A DNA stretch of 64,000 nt, from NCBI RefSeq assembly GCF_000518265.1, contig NZ_JADG01000003.1, positions 868,001-932,000 on the forward strand, in the 5' to 3' direction. How positions within the stretch are numbered: position 1 is the stretch's first letter; every line of letters starts with the position of its first letter. Both the position numbers and the translations under genes were made by a program. The notes below the pieces were generated by a model. That model saw only the letters and a program-made list of their open reading frames with translations. It made no database searches and had not been told where the DNA came from. Source of the stretch: Actinomadura oligospora ATCC 43269 (lineage in GTDB: Bacteria > Actinomycetota > Actinomycetes > Streptosporangiales > Streptosporangiaceae). Shown here one piece after another: positions 54,212 to 61,556 of the stretch.

Positions 54212-54411
54212 TCGTGCGTCCAGGGCGCCCTGACCGCCGGGGACTCCTCGGGTGGCGTCCGCGACCTGCTCGTCGCCTGGCGCAACAACCGCTGGCCCGC
54301 TACATCACCACCCTGGCCTTCGGCATCGCACGGCAGGCCGCGAGCGGGGTTGGCCGCGAGGAGCTCCAGGCGATGGCAGACGCCGCGCTGCGCACCTGGC
54401 CGATTTCCTGA
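54212..54411 (+). pseudogene. TetR C-terminal remnant with frameshift
   Basis: In one frame VQGALTAGDSSGGVRDLLVAW, and after a shift near 54290 in another LARYITTLAFGIARQAASGVGREELQAMADAALRTWP then stop. Together these follow the last third of TetR-type regulators (AVLARYVTTVxxGxAxQAASGATRDEL is usual). The HTH half is missing. It lies just beyond the end of the intact quinone-oxidoreductase gene, which now has a separate TetR on its other side. Confidence 0.65.
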
Positions 54412-54447
54412 ACGCCACCCCGGCCGCCCGCCGGGCCGAAGATGGGG

Positions 54448-55410
54448 CTACGAGGTCAGCACGATCCTGCCGAAGACCTCACCCGCTGCCATCTTCTGGT
54501 GTGCCAGGACGGCCTTGTCCAGTGGCAGCACCTGGTGCACCACGGTTTCGAGCTCGCCGCGACCGGCTGCGGCGAACTGCTCGCTGCGCACGGCGTGCCG
54601 GTCGGCCGGGGGGACGGTGGCTGCGCTGAAAGCGGCGAAGGACATCGACTTCTGGAACGCCGTCATGATCTTCGTGCCGAAGTCGGCGGGCGGCCGGCCT
54701 GCGACGGCGCCCACGGCCACCATGCGGCCGTTCGGGTTGAGCCGGTCGAAGAACGACGGCATGTCCGCACCGGCCACCACGTCGATGATGACGTCGTGAC
54801 CCGCGGGAGCCGGTGTTCCGGCGGCGCCGGAGCGGTCCAGCACGTGGGTCGCGCCGAGACGGCGCAGCCGCTCGCCACGCTCGGCCGACGCTGTCGTGAC
54901 CGCCACCGCGGCAGCACCACCACGAGCCGCGAGCTGCACGGCCATGATCCCGATACTGCCGGCCGCGCCACGCACCAGGACCGTCTCCCCGGGAGCGAAA
55001 CGGGCATGGCGAAGCCCGAAGTGGGCCACCACACCGGCACTGCCGAGCGTCACCGCGGCGACGGCGGACAGGCCACGGGGCAGTGTGAGGATCTCCTCGA
55101 CCGGTGCGACGGCCTGCTCGGCGTAGCCTCCGCCGGTGCCGGTGAAGCCCCACACCCGCCGGCCGATCCAGGAGGTGTCGACGCCGTCGCCGACCGCGGT
55201 CACGATCCCCGCCACCTCGCCGCCCGGGATGTGGCCCTTCTTGAAGCCGTAGGCGGCCAGCGCCCCGCTCCGGATCAGGGTGTCGACACCACCGACGCCC
55301 ACCGCCTCGGTGGCGATCAGCACCTGCCCGGCTGCAGGTGCGGGTGCCGGAAGGTCGACGACGGCCAGACCCTCAGGACCGCCGAACGTCCGGATCGCGA
55401 TTGCCTTCAC
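54448..55410 (-). CDS. NADPH:quinone-oxidoreductase-like MDR protein
   Basis: Zinc-free medium-chain dehydrogenase of 320 residues. The GroES-like N-domain reads MKAIAIRTFGGPEGLAVVDLPAPAPAAGQVLI, the cofactor motif GAAGSIGIMAVQLAARGGA lies near 148, and the end has HQKMAAGEVFGRIVL, typical of zeta-crystallin-like quinone reductases. Catalytic and structural zinc Cys residues are absent. It is divergent from a TetR gene, with a palindrome in the gap, so expression is likely ligand- or redox-controlled. Confidence 0.92.
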   Translation of the reverse strand: MKAIAIRTFGGPEGLAVVDLPAPAPAAGQVLIATEAVGVGGVDTLIRSGALAAYGFKKGHIPGGEVAGIVTAVGDGVDTSWIGRRVWGFTGTGGGYAEQAVAPVEEILTLPRGLSAVAAVTLGSAGVVAHFGLRHARFAPGETVLVRGAAGSIGIMAVQLAARGGAAAVAVTTASAERGERLRRLGATHVLDRSGAAGTPAPAGHDVIIDVVAGADMPSFFDRLNPNGRMVAVGAVAGRPPADFGTKIMTAFQKSMSFAAFSAATVPPADRHAVRSEQFAAAGRGELETVVHQVLPLDKAVLAHQKMAAGEVFGRIVLTS

Positions 55411-55485
55411 TGCGTTCTCCAGGTTCTCGGCCCGCTCAAGCGCGGGAGCCTCTCCGTCCCGGACGGTAACGGACGCCCCCGTCCG

Positions 55486-55495
55486 TTTAGCTAAA
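55486..55495. promoter_or_regulatory. Palindrome TTTAGCTAAA in oxidoreductase/TetR gap
   Basis: Perfect 10-bp palindrome 9 bases before the TetR GTG, in the 94-base gap between divergent genes. Short AT-rich operators of this form (TAGCTAAA-like) are common for TetR proteins beside quinone reductases. Confidence 0.55.
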
Positions 55496-55504
55496 GTGAG
55501 AGCG

Positions 55505-56140
55505 GTGACCGACCATCTGCCTCACAAGCGGCGTTCCGACGCGATGGACAACCGCGACCGCATCCTCGACGCGGCCCGCGTGCTGTTCTCGGCCGAGGGC
55601 CTGGATGTGCCGATGCGAGAGGTCGCACGGCGCGCTGAAGTGGGGCCTGCCACCCTGTACCGTCACTTCCCGACCAAGCAGACGCTGGTCGCCGAGGCCT
55701 TCGCCGACCAGCTGAGCGCATGCCGGACCATCGTCGACCAGGGGTGCGCGGATCCCGATCCGTGGCGTGGCCTCTGCCTGGTGATCGAGAGGATCTGCGA
55801 GCTGCACGCACGCGATCGGGGCTTGACCGAAGCCTTCCTGTCGACCCTCCCGGGGGCACCCGATGTCGCGGGACGCCAGTACACGGTGAAAGCCGTCGCC
55901 GCACTGGCCCGGCGAGCCAAGGACGCAGGTCACCTGAGACCCGACTTCGTCCTGGACGACCTCATCCTCATACTCATGGCCAACAAGGGCATCCGCGCCA
56001 CCTCCACCACCGCCCAGGTCAAGGCCTCCCGACGCTTTGCCGCGCTGGCGATCCAGGCGCTCGAAGCCCGCCCTCACCACGCACCGCTACCACCAGCGCC
56101 ACGACTGGCACCCGCACCACCCCACGGGCTGCCGCGGTAA
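55505..56140 (+). CDS. TetR/AcrR-family regulator
   Basis: Regulator of 211 residues. HTH at about 15-60: RILDAARVLFSAEGLDVPMREVARRAEVGPATLYRHFPTKQTLVAEAF. The C-terminal domain has the SbtR-like pattern ICELHARDRGLTEAFLSTLPG and LDDLILILMANKGIRATSTTAQVKASRRFAALAIQAL. GTG 55505 starts it. It should repress the divergent quinone-oxidoreductase-like gene through the TTTAGCTAAA site. Confidence 0.92.
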   Translation: MTDHLPHKRRSDAMDNRDRILDAARVLFSAEGLDVPMREVARRAEVGPATLYRHFPTKQTLVAEAFADQLSACRTIVDQGCADPDPWRGLCLVIERICELHARDRGLTEAFLSTLPGAPDVAGRQYTVKAVAALARRAKDAGHLRPDFVLDDLILILMANKGIRATSTTAQVKASRRFAALAIQALEARPHHAPLPPAPRLAPAPPHGLPR

Positions 56141-56459
56141 ACAGAGGACTCACCGCGGCAGTGCCGGAAGGGTCGGGTCGACCTCGCCGAACGCACCCCG
56201 CAGGATGCCGAGAAGCCGAGCTGTCGGTCTACGGCACGGCCAACGCAGCCATGGCCTCATCATCCCGAACCGCATCGGAGCGAAAAGCACGCCACCGTCG
56301 GACCAAGCCACCGCTTGAGGGCTGTAGGGCGCGGTTGGGGTTTTTGGCGCGAGCGGCCGGCGGTCGTTCGGGAGGTGACTGGCGGGCGTGTTGACGTGTT
56401 TCGTGCCACATGATTACGGTGTCACGCATGAAATGTAACATTGCACACAGGAGATCGTG
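56141..56459 (+). promoter_or_regulatory. Upstream region of the proline-centred operon
   Basis: No gene supported. The last about 70 bases are AT-richer. They carry TTGACG (about 56394) as a possible -35, and the perfect 11-bp palindrome AATGTAACATT (56432-56442), which lies 17 bases before the first ATG of the long plus-strand operon. AGGAG follows 6 bases before that ATG. I read the palindrome as an operator over or just after the promoter; its regulator is not identified. Confidence 0.55.
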
Positions 56460-57260
56460 ATGGGGCTACGCGACGCGGTGGAGGTCGTGGAGTCGCTTGA
56501 CGACCGGGTCGTCCGGCTGATCGCGGAGGCGGGGCTGACCCGGCCGGGCAACCGGTTCCTCGCGCGGGCGCGGGCGATCGACGGCGTGGCGCCGGATGCG
56601 GCGCTGGCGGTGGCCCGGCAGTGGCGGGAGATGACCAGGGCGTTCATGTTCACCACGATCGCAGGACTGGGCTTGATGGCCCGGGACTTCGAGGCGGCGG
56701 ACGACCCCGGCCGGGAGGTGCTGGGAGCGTTCCGGACCGCGTTCACGGTCATCGGGGACGACCTGGCGAACCTCGCGCCCGAGTTCGCCGGAACCGCGCC
56801 CGCGGGGGTGTCCGGGATCCACTACCTGTGGTGGGCCGACTCGATCGTGACGCCCCTGGAGGAGGTCGCCGGCGACGTCCCGCCGAGGATGCCCGCCGCA
56901 GTGGCAGAGCTGGTGGCGGAGATGCGGCGGATGGCGGGCGAGCGGCTGGGTGCGGCCGTCCAGCTCCGGGTGGTCGAGGCGATCGCGCTCGACATCGCAG
57001 TCGCGTTCCGGCGGATGTACGCGAAGGTCCTGGTGGACGGGCGGCAGGTGTTCCCCACACCGGCGTCGCTGGCCTGGATCGACGCGCACATCAGGGCCGA
57101 GACCGGGCACGCCGCGTCGGTCAGCGACGGCGAGACCGGCATGACCGCCGTCGCCGCGACCGAGGCCGAGCGGGCGGAGTTCCTCCGGCTCGCCACGGGC
57201 TATGCCGAGGCGTGGGCGCGGGCACTGGACGAGTTCGCCGACCAGCTCACGGAGCGGTGA
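56460..57260 (+). CDS. Heme-oxygenase-fold / iron-containing redox enzyme candidate
   Basis: All-helical protein of 266 residues, first gene of a long operon. A possible diiron set is visible: E108, H121 (GIHYLWW), E173, and H210-x3-E214-x2-H217 in [12 protein letters not shown]. That spacing recalls the third ligand helix of heme-oxygenase-like diiron oxidases, which cleave or hydroxylate amino acids in several natural-product pathways. It may belong to the DUF6202 group. ATG 56460 is chosen because AGGAG is 6 bases upstream; the GTG one codon earlier is too close. The metal set and function are inferred from pattern and context only. Confidence 0.6.
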   Translation: MGLRDAVEVVESLDDRVVRLIAEAGLTRPGNRFLARARAIDGVAPDAALAVARQWREMTRAFMFTTIAGLGLMARDFEAADDPGREVLGAFRTAFTVIGDDLANLAPEFAGTAPAGVSGIHYLWWADSIVTPLEEVAGDVPPRMPAAVAELVAEMRRMAGERLGAAVQLRVVEAIALDIAVAFRRMYAKVLVDGRQVFPTPASLAWIDAHIRAETGHAASVSDGETGMTAVAATEAERAEFLRLATGYAEAWARALDEFADQLTER

Positions 57261-57264
57261 GCGT

Positions 57265-58392
57265 ATGGGCGTCGAACGAGCTGTCCCAGTCGAGCGAGCC
57301 GTTCGGGAGGTCGACGCACTGCGCGGTACCCTGCCCGCGCGCCAGGAGTTCCGTGACGAGCGGTTCCTGAAGAACCTGGCCGGTACGCTGCTGTCGTCTG
57401 CGGAACTGCGTGGCAGGCCCGCCGTCCAGGCGTTCGCCGACGACGCCATGGCGTTCGCCGGGGACCCGCGCCTTGTCCAGACCAAGCTGCACGTCAACCG
57501 CCGGGTGGACAACGAGATCTTCTCGCTGTTCGACGCGTCCTACTTTCCCACGCTGTCGCTCGACCTCCTCACCTACCGGACGCTGCCCACCGACGACCGG
57601 CTCGCCGAGCGGTACGCCAGCCCGACGATGCCGGTGGCGATCGAACACCGTTCTGCCGGGTTCGCCGCGCGTCCGGTGGTGGCGCTGTTCCCGGAGAACC
57701 ACATCGACGGGCGGCAGGAGAGCGACGACCTGATCTTCTACTTCATCGACAAGTTCGTGGAACGGCACCTGCGGCTGACCCGTCCGCTGATGGACGCGGT
57801 GCTTGCCAGGGACGCCCTCGCCCAGGTGCGCGCGGCTGGGCCGGACGACGTCGAACGCGCCTCCGCCTGGTGGGTGCGGCTGCACGAGTACCACCACCGG
57901 CAGGGCGACATGCCGATCCCGCAGTACCTGCCGGTGAAGAAGTACAAGCCGCTCGCCGGGCTGGAGGAGCTACGGGCGGACGTGTCGTCGATGCTGGTCT
58001 GCCTGCACGACGACGGGCTGCCCGAACAGGACGCGCTGCTCGCCTACGAGTACGTCCTCGCCGAACGCCTGCTGCGGTACGCCGTGGAAGGGGTGCCGCG
58101 CCCCAACTACGACGCGATCTCGTCGCAGCTGCTGTTCGGCTACCTGGTCGAAGCCGGGGGGATCCGGCTGCGGGACGGGACCATCCACCTGGCGCCCGAG
58201 CTGCCCGCCGTGCTGGCCGCGTTCCTGGCCGAGGTCCAGGCGATCGAGCGCCACATCCACACCGAGCCCGCCGACCAGGTCAAGCAGCGGTTGCTGGAGT
58301 TCACCAACCGGTACACCGACTTCGACCCCCGCACGCGGGAGTACCGGCACATCCCCTACTTCGCCGAGATCAAGCAGAGGCTGGGAGTCTAG
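57265..58392 (+). CDS. DUF6421-like protein with HEYHH and EELRAD motifs
   Basis: Protein of 375 residues that I associate with DUF6421, a family without a defined function. Two motifs stand out: W-x-x-L-HEYHH (207-211) and GLEELRAD (232-239), 23 residues later. HExxH/HExxxH with a following E-E-x-R-x-E/D is how M49-type and related gluzincins hold zinc, so a metallohydrolase-like site is possible. It starts 4 bases after the previous stop, at ATG 57265, and the next gene begins at the base after its stop. Tight spacing implies it works in the same pathway. Confidence 0.72.
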   Translation: MGVERAVPVERAVREVDALRGTLPARQEFRDERFLKNLAGTLLSSAELRGRPAVQAFADDAMAFAGDPRLVQTKLHVNRRVDNEIFSLFDASYFPTLSLDLLTYRTLPTDDRLAERYASPTMPVAIEHRSAGFAARPVVALFPENHIDGRQESDDLIFYFIDKFVERHLRLTRPLMDAVLARDALAQVRAAGPDDVERASAWWVRLHEYHHRQGDMPIPQYLPVKKYKPLAGLEELRADVSSMLVCLHDDGLPEQDALLAYEYVLAERLLRYAVEGVPRPNYDAISSQLLFGYLVEAGGIRLRDGTIHLAPELPAVLAAFLAEVQAIERHIHTEPADQVKQRLLEFTNRYTDFDPRTREYRHIPYFAEIKQRLGV

Positions 58393-59319
58393 GTGGTCGA
58401 AATTCCGCTCTACCAGGTGGACGCGTTCACCGACCGCGTCATGCGCGGGAACCCGGCGGCGGTGTGCCCGCTCCCGAGCTGGCTGCCAGACGGCCTGATG
58501 CAGGCCATCGCGTGGGAGAACAATCTTCCCGAGACCGCGTTCATCGTCGGCGGCGACGGCCGCTACGACCTGCGCTGGTTCACCCCGGCCACCGAGGTGG
58601 ACCTGTGCGGGCACGCCACGCTGGCCGCCGCGTACGTGGTCCTCACCCATCTCGAAGAGGGCCGGAACGAGGTCGTGTTCCGCTCCGCCGGCGGGCCGCT
58701 GGCGGTGACGCGGTCCGGGGACCTGCTGAGCCTGACCTTCCCCGCGCTGCCGTACGACAAGGCCGTCCCGCCGGAGAACCTGCTCCGCGGCCTGGGCCCG
58801 GTGCCGCCGGCCGAGGTGTACCGGTCCATGGACTACATCGCGGTCTACGAGACCGAGCAGCAACTGCGCGCGATCGTTCCCGACCAGCGTCTGCTCGGCA
58901 CGCTCGACCTGCGCGGCGTGGTCGTCACCGCGCCCGCGGACGACACCACGCCCTGGGACCTCACCGCGGCCGGGGCCGACTCGGCGTCCGGGGACGTCAC
59001 CATGCCGGGAGCCGGCACTGGGCCCGCGGCCGGGATCGACTTCTGCTCGCGGTTCTTCGGCCCGAAGCTGGCCATCCCGGAGGACCCGATCACCGGGTCG
59101 GCGCACTGCGCGCTCGTGCCCTACTGGGCCGGACGGCTGGACCGGACCCGGCTGCGGGCCCGCCAGCTCTCGCCGCGCCTCGGCGAGACCCAGGCCATTG
59201 ACCTCGACTGCGCGCTGGTCGGCGACCGCGTCCGGATGTCCGGCGGCGCGCGGCAGTACCTGGCCGGAACGATCCGGCTGACCCCCGACGACCTTCGCCA
59301 CCACGACCGGAGCAACTGA
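58393..59319 (+). CDS. PhzF-family epimerase/isomerase
   Basis: Two-domain diaminopimelate-epimerase-fold protein of 308 residues. PhzF landmarks: QVDAFTDRVMRGNPAAVC at the N-terminus, catalytic E47 in NLPETAF, CGHATLAAA (72-80) and DPITGSAHC (about 235). The catalytic Cys pair of true epimerases is absent, as in PhzF, so it likely acts by Glu-based proton transfer. GTG start directly after the previous stop; its own stop overlaps the racemase ATG (TGATG). No other phenazine genes are near, so the substrate is something else, perhaps a carrier-bound or cyclic amino-acid intermediate. Confidence 0.92.
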   Translation: MVEIPLYQVDAFTDRVMRGNPAAVCPLPSWLPDGLMQAIAWENNLPETAFIVGGDGRYDLRWFTPATEVDLCGHATLAAAYVVLTHLEEGRNEVVFRSAGGPLAVTRSGDLLSLTFPALPYDKAVPPENLLRGLGPVPPAEVYRSMDYIAVYETEQQLRAIVPDQRLLGTLDLRGVVVTAPADDTTPWDLTAAGADSASGDVTMPGAGTGPAAGIDFCSRFFGPKLAIPEDPITGSAHCALVPYWAGRLDRTRLRARQLSPRLGETQAIDLDCALVGDRVRMSGGARQYLAGTIRLTPDDLRHHDRSN

Positions 59320-60320
59320 TGCGCACCAGCCGCGTTTTCCACGCCGTCGACTCCCACACCGAGGGCATGCCCACCCGCGTGATCACCGGGGGAATCGGAG
59401 TGATCCCCGGCGCGACGATGGCCGAGCGCCGCGTCCACTTCCGCGACAACCTGGACCACCTGCGCACGCTGCTGGTCACCGAGCCGCGCGGGCACGCGTC
59501 GATGAGCGGGGCGATCCTGCAACCGCCGACGCGTCCCGACGCGGACTGGGCGGTGCTGTTCATCGAGGTCTCCGGCTACCTGCCGATGTGCGGGCACGGC
59601 ACGATCGGGGTGGCGACCGTGCTGGTCGAGACCGGCATGGTGGAGGTCCGGGAGCCCGTCACCACGATCCGACTCGAGACCCCGGCGGGCCTCGTGACGG
59701 TGGATGTGCAGGTGCGGGACGGGGTGGCAAAGGGCGTCACGCTCCGCAACGTCCCGGCGTTCTCCGACCGGCTGGACGCCGTCGTCGAGGTTCCGGGCTT
59801 CGGCGAGATCCGCTACGACCTGGCCTATGGCGGCAACTTCTACGCCATCGCCTGGCTGGACGACTACAAGCTGCCGTTCGACCGGTCCGCCAAGAACGAG
59901 ATCATCGCCGCGGGCCTGGCGACGATGGGCGCGATCAACGAGGCCGACGAGCCCGTCCACCCCGAGGACGAACGGATCCGCGGCGTCAAGCACGTGTACC
60001 TGGCCGCGCCCGGGTCGGACGCCCGGCACTCCCGGCACGCGATGGCCATCCACCCCGGCTGGTTCGATCGCTCGCCGTGCGGCACCGGGACCAGCGCGCG
60101 GATGGCCCAACTGCACGCACGGGGCGAGCTGGAGATCGGCGCGGACTTCGTCAACGAGTCCTTCATCGGCTCGACCTTCACCGGACGCCTGGTCGAACGG
60201 ACGACCGTGGCCGGTCGCGAGGCCGTCGTCCCGACCGTCACCGGACGGGCCTGGATCACCGGCACCGCGCAGTACTTCCTGGCCCCGGACGACCCGTTCC
60301 CCGCGGGCTTCGAACTCTGA
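59319..60320 (+). CDS. Proline racemase / hydroxyproline epimerase family
   Basis: Enzyme of 333 residues. Both catalytic cysteines are present: C91 in PMCGHGTIG and C254 in RSPCGTGTSA. That marks a racemase or 4-hydroxyproline 2-epimerase, since the trans-3-hydroxyproline dehydratases have Thr or Ser at the second position. N-terminal DSHTEGMPTRVI is typical. It overlaps the PhzF gene by one base and is followed, after 92 bases, by a proline-hydroxylase-like gene. Making a D-configured or epimerised (hydroxy)proline building block is the simplest role. Catabolic hydroxyproline genes (deaminase, semialdehyde dehydrogenase) are absent. Confidence 0.93.
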   Translation: MRTSRVFHAVDSHTEGMPTRVITGGIGVIPGATMAERRVHFRDNLDHLRTLLVTEPRGHASMSGAILQPPTRPDADWAVLFIEVSGYLPMCGHGTIGVATVLVETGMVEVREPVTTIRLETPAGLVTVDVQVRDGVAKGVTLRNVPAFSDRLDAVVEVPGFGEIRYDLAYGGNFYAIAWLDDYKLPFDRSAKNEIIAAGLATMGAINEADEPVHPEDERIRGVKHVYLAAPGSDARHSRHAMAIHPGWFDRSPCGTGTSARMAQLHARGELEIGADFVNESFIGSTFTGRLVERTTVAGREAVVPTVTGRAWITGTAQYFLAPDDPFPAGFEL

Positions 60321-60412
60321 ACCGCCCGTCCCCCGAACCGGCTGGAACCCCGAACGACCGGACCTGCGCCCGAGCACAGCCGCCCCGACCCGAGAAGGGC
60401 TGACGCCGACCC

Positions 60413-61294
60413 ATGACCTCCCGCATCCTCGGCCGCGTCGCGCTGGACGACGAACGCCTGAGCAAGGACCTGGACCGCCTGGAACTGATGCCGATCCCGC
60501 GCGAGCCGTACCAGGTCTTCACCACGGGCAAGTGGCTGAACCTGAACCTGTGGAACGCCACCGGCGACCACACCGACGGCTTCTGGTACGGGCACGAGCA
60601 GCGCGCGGGACGGCCGACCGCGCTGCTCGACGAGCTCCCCTACCTGAAGCGGCTGGTGACCTCAACCTTCAACACCGACCTGCTGACCATGGTCCGCGGC
60701 CGGAACGTCAGCGAGTTCTCGATCATCCCGCACCGGGACTTCATCGAGGCGGGCCCGGCCGACCGGTTCTTCCGCGTCCTGCTGTTCCTGGAGGACAACG
60801 AGCACGCCGTCAACTCCGACGAACACCGGGTGTTCCGCATGCGCAAGGGCGAGGTGTGGTTCCTGGACGCGGCCCTGGTGCACGCGGGAATGAACATGTC
60901 GCCCCGCAGCCGCTGGTCGCTCTGCCTGGACTTCAAGGCGGGGCCCGGATTCGCCGCGGGCGACGTCTTCGCCTCGCCGGACGACCACCGGCCGGATCTC
61001 GCGCCGCTGCTCGTCGAGCGCGCCCCGGCCGCGCTGGGACTGCCCGAACGGCTGCTGGCGCTGAGCGAGATCGTCTCCCGGCACAACATCAAGGACATAG
61101 CGTTCATGCTCGGCCGCGTGCACTTCCAGCAGGAGTGGCCGGTCGCGGCGTCCTGGGACTGGCTGATCGACATCACCCGCGCCTCCGGCGACCCGAGCCT
61201 TCTCGGCGTCGCCGAGCGGGCCAGGCGGTACTTCGTGGAGTCCCGCGAGGTCGGCGAGGAGTTCTCGTTCTTTCCGGAGGCCGCGGGTGTCTGA
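60413..61294 (+). CDS. Fe(II)/2-oxoglutarate hydroxylase, proline-cis-hydroxylase-like
   Basis: Asp/Asn-hydroxylase-fold enzyme of 293 residues. Its pattern follows bacterial L-proline cis-4 and cis-3 hydroxylases: MTSRILGRVALDDERLSKDL at the start, FTTGKWLNLNLWN, LPYLKRLVTSTFN, then IIPHRDFIE with the iron ligands H107 and D109, GEVWFLDAALVHAGMN with H157, and R165/R167 for 2-oxoglutarate. A helical C-terminal part of about 100 residues matches the family length. AGAAGGG precedes the ATG. With the racemase upstream this strongly suggests a hydroxylated proline-type precursor, though the exact carbon cannot be read. Confidence 0.9.
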   Translation: MTSRILGRVALDDERLSKDLDRLELMPIPREPYQVFTTGKWLNLNLWNATGDHTDGFWYGHEQRAGRPTALLDELPYLKRLVTSTFNTDLLTMVRGRNVSEFSIIPHRDFIEAGPADRFFRVLLFLEDNEHAVNSDEHRVFRMRKGEVWFLDAALVHAGMNMSPRSRWSLCLDFKAGPGFAAGDVFASPDDHRPDLAPLLVERAPAALGLPERLLALSEIVSRHNIKDIAFMLGRVHFQQEWPVAASWDWLIDITRASGDPSLLGVAERARRYFVESREVGEEFSFFPEAAGV

Positions 61295-61556
61295 GCCGCG
61301 GATACCCGAGCCGGGGATGCCTGAGCCGCCGCTCCACGAGCGGGTGGCGGAGGTCTGGCGGGAGGCGCTGCGGCTCGACCGGCTCGCCGAGGACGACGAC
61401 TTCTTCGAGGCGGGCGGGCACTCGCTGCTGGCCATGCGGGTGGCCTCCCGGCTGCGTGACGAGCTGGACTGCGACCTGCCCCGCCGGGCGATCTTCGAGC
61501 ACCGGACCGTCGCCGCACTGGCCGCCGAGATCGAGCGTCGCGGAGCCGGCGCATGA
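61287..61556 (+). CDS. Free-standing peptidyl carrier protein
   Basis: Carrier protein of 89 residues with a Pro/Glu-rich leader and the 4'-phosphopantetheine site DDFFEAGGHSLLAMR, Ser46. The form GGHSLL is that of NRPS PCP domains, not fatty-acid ACPs. The GTG start overlaps the hydroxylase end by 8 bases and its stop overlaps the next start (ATGA). It is probably loaded by the adenylation enzyme encoded two genes later. Building blocks would then be carried as thioesters on a separate protein. Confidence 0.95.
   Translation: MSEPRIPEPGMPEPPLHERVAEVWREALRLDRLAEDDDFFEAGGHSLLAMRVASRLRDELDCDLPRRAIFEHRTVAALAAEIERRGAGA

Noticed and set aside
58393..59319. Phenazine biosynthesis gene
   Set aside because: PhzF fold is present, but no phzA-E or G homologues lie in the window.
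59319..60320. trans-3-hydroxyproline dehydratase
   Set aside because: Both catalytic Cys residues (C91, C254) are present; dehydratases lack the second.
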